Assembly: GCA_016287975.1 (NCBI GenBank)
Contig: JAEEXV010000413.1
Location: forward strand, 1 to 14,467
Source: Lentisphaeria bacterium
Lineage (GTDB): Bacteria > Verrucomicrobiota > Lentisphaeria > Oligosphaerales > Oligosphaeraceae
DNA: 14,467 nucleotides
Direction: 5' to 3'
The notes beneath the pieces were generated by a model that worked only from the letters and a program-made list of their open reading frames with translations, was not told the origin of the DNA and did no database searches. Made by a program: the position numbers and the translations under genes. Shown here piece after piece: positions 14,110 through 14,467 of the stretch. Position 1 is the stretch's first letter, and the number at the start of each line of letters is the position of its first letter.

Positions 14110-14467
14110 AGGTGGCGCGCTCCGCGCTCATCGGAGGCGGGGCAATGTGCGCGGCCCCCGATGTATGGGCGGCGTGTGCCGCCGGGCTTTTGCCCGGCGG
14201 GGCAATGGGCTTTGCTCCACCCCCCGGCCCCCCCCGCTCCGCGCTCATCGGGAGCGGGGGGATTGTTCAGCGGTTGTGTGCCGCCGGCGAAAAGCCGGCG
14301 GGCCAATGTACGCGGGCGGGGCAATGGGCTTTGCTCCGCCCCCCGGCCCCCCCCCGCTCCGCGCTCATCGGGGGCGCGGCAATGTGCGCGGGCCCCGATG
14401 TATGGGCGGCGTGTGCCGCGGGGCTTGCCCGGCTGGCCAATGGGCTTTGCTTCGCCCCCCGCACCCC
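14110..14467. repeat. GC-rich intergenic repeat block with hairpins (right copy, cut by window end)
   Basis: This block holds the same repeat modules as 3360-3760, in the same orientation. Unit starts (ctccgcgctcatcgg) lie at 14120, 14237 and 14357, so periods are 117 and 120 nt. Hairpins seen include CCGCCGGGC-tttt-GCCCGGCGG (14179-14200), CCCCGCTCC paired with GGAGCGGGG around gcgctcatcg (14232-14259), and CCGCCGGC-gaaaa-GCCGGCGG (14281-14301). The copy at about 14417-14437 has a decayed stem. Compared with the left block, loops and linkers vary while most stems are kept. No credible gene is seen from 14091 to the end. Confidence 0.8.

Noticed and set aside
12933..14324. Minus-strand reading frame of 463 codons opposite the prepilin-like gene
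   Set aside because: It runs from the repeat block through the antisense of a clear H-X9-DG protein and has no recognisable motif.

Overview
The window is GC-rich bacterial DNA. It reads as a member of the PVC group, most likely a Lentisphaerota/Victivallales-type polysaccharide degrader. This is an inference from three things: a prepilin with an [33 protein letters not shown] N-terminus and an H-X9-DG motif, a GntR-headed regulator with a LacI-like sensor beside glycoside hydrolases, and a very large multidomain secreted glycosidase-like protein. No rRNA or tRNA gene is visible to fix the taxonomy.

Positions 1-3358 hold a classic core operon on the + strand: a sigma70-like promoter, then rpmH, rnpA, yidD, yidC and khpB/jag. 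It makes ribosomal protein L34, the RNase P protein subunit, the YidD insertion-efficiency factor, the YidC membrane insertase and a KH/R3H RNA-binding protein. Spacing is tight (13 nt, a 26-nt overlap, 28 nt, 51 nt).

Positions 3360-3760 and 14110-14467 (window end) are non-coding, extremely GC-rich blocks built from the same repeat family in the same orientation. The unit is about 114-120 nt and carries two hairpins. These blocks bracket everything between them.

Positions 3780-14090 form an accessory carbohydrate locus. A secreted protein of unknown function (3999-4850) converges on a GntR/LacI-type regulator (4837-5856, minus strand). Divergent from the regulator is a four-gene + strand unit. 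Its first gene encodes a 1401-residue secreted protein with a degenerate SGNH domain, a LamG-like domain, a DUF6259-like glycosidase barrel and a CBM6-like module. It is followed by a small secreted protein (10370-11149) that resembles the one at 3999, a GH78 alpha-L-rhamnosidase without a signal peptide (11154-13277), and an H-X9-DG prepilin-like protein (13338-14090). A 20-bp sequence matching at 18 of 20 positions occurs upstream of the 3999 gene and in the divergent promoter region at 5940-5959. It is a good candidate operator for the regulator and would tie both transcription units into one regulon.

The reading I favour is a regulated locus for a rhamnose-containing glycan, inserted next to a core operon and flanked by direct hairpin-repeat blocks. 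The substrate, the use of the operator and the mobility of the block are inferences.
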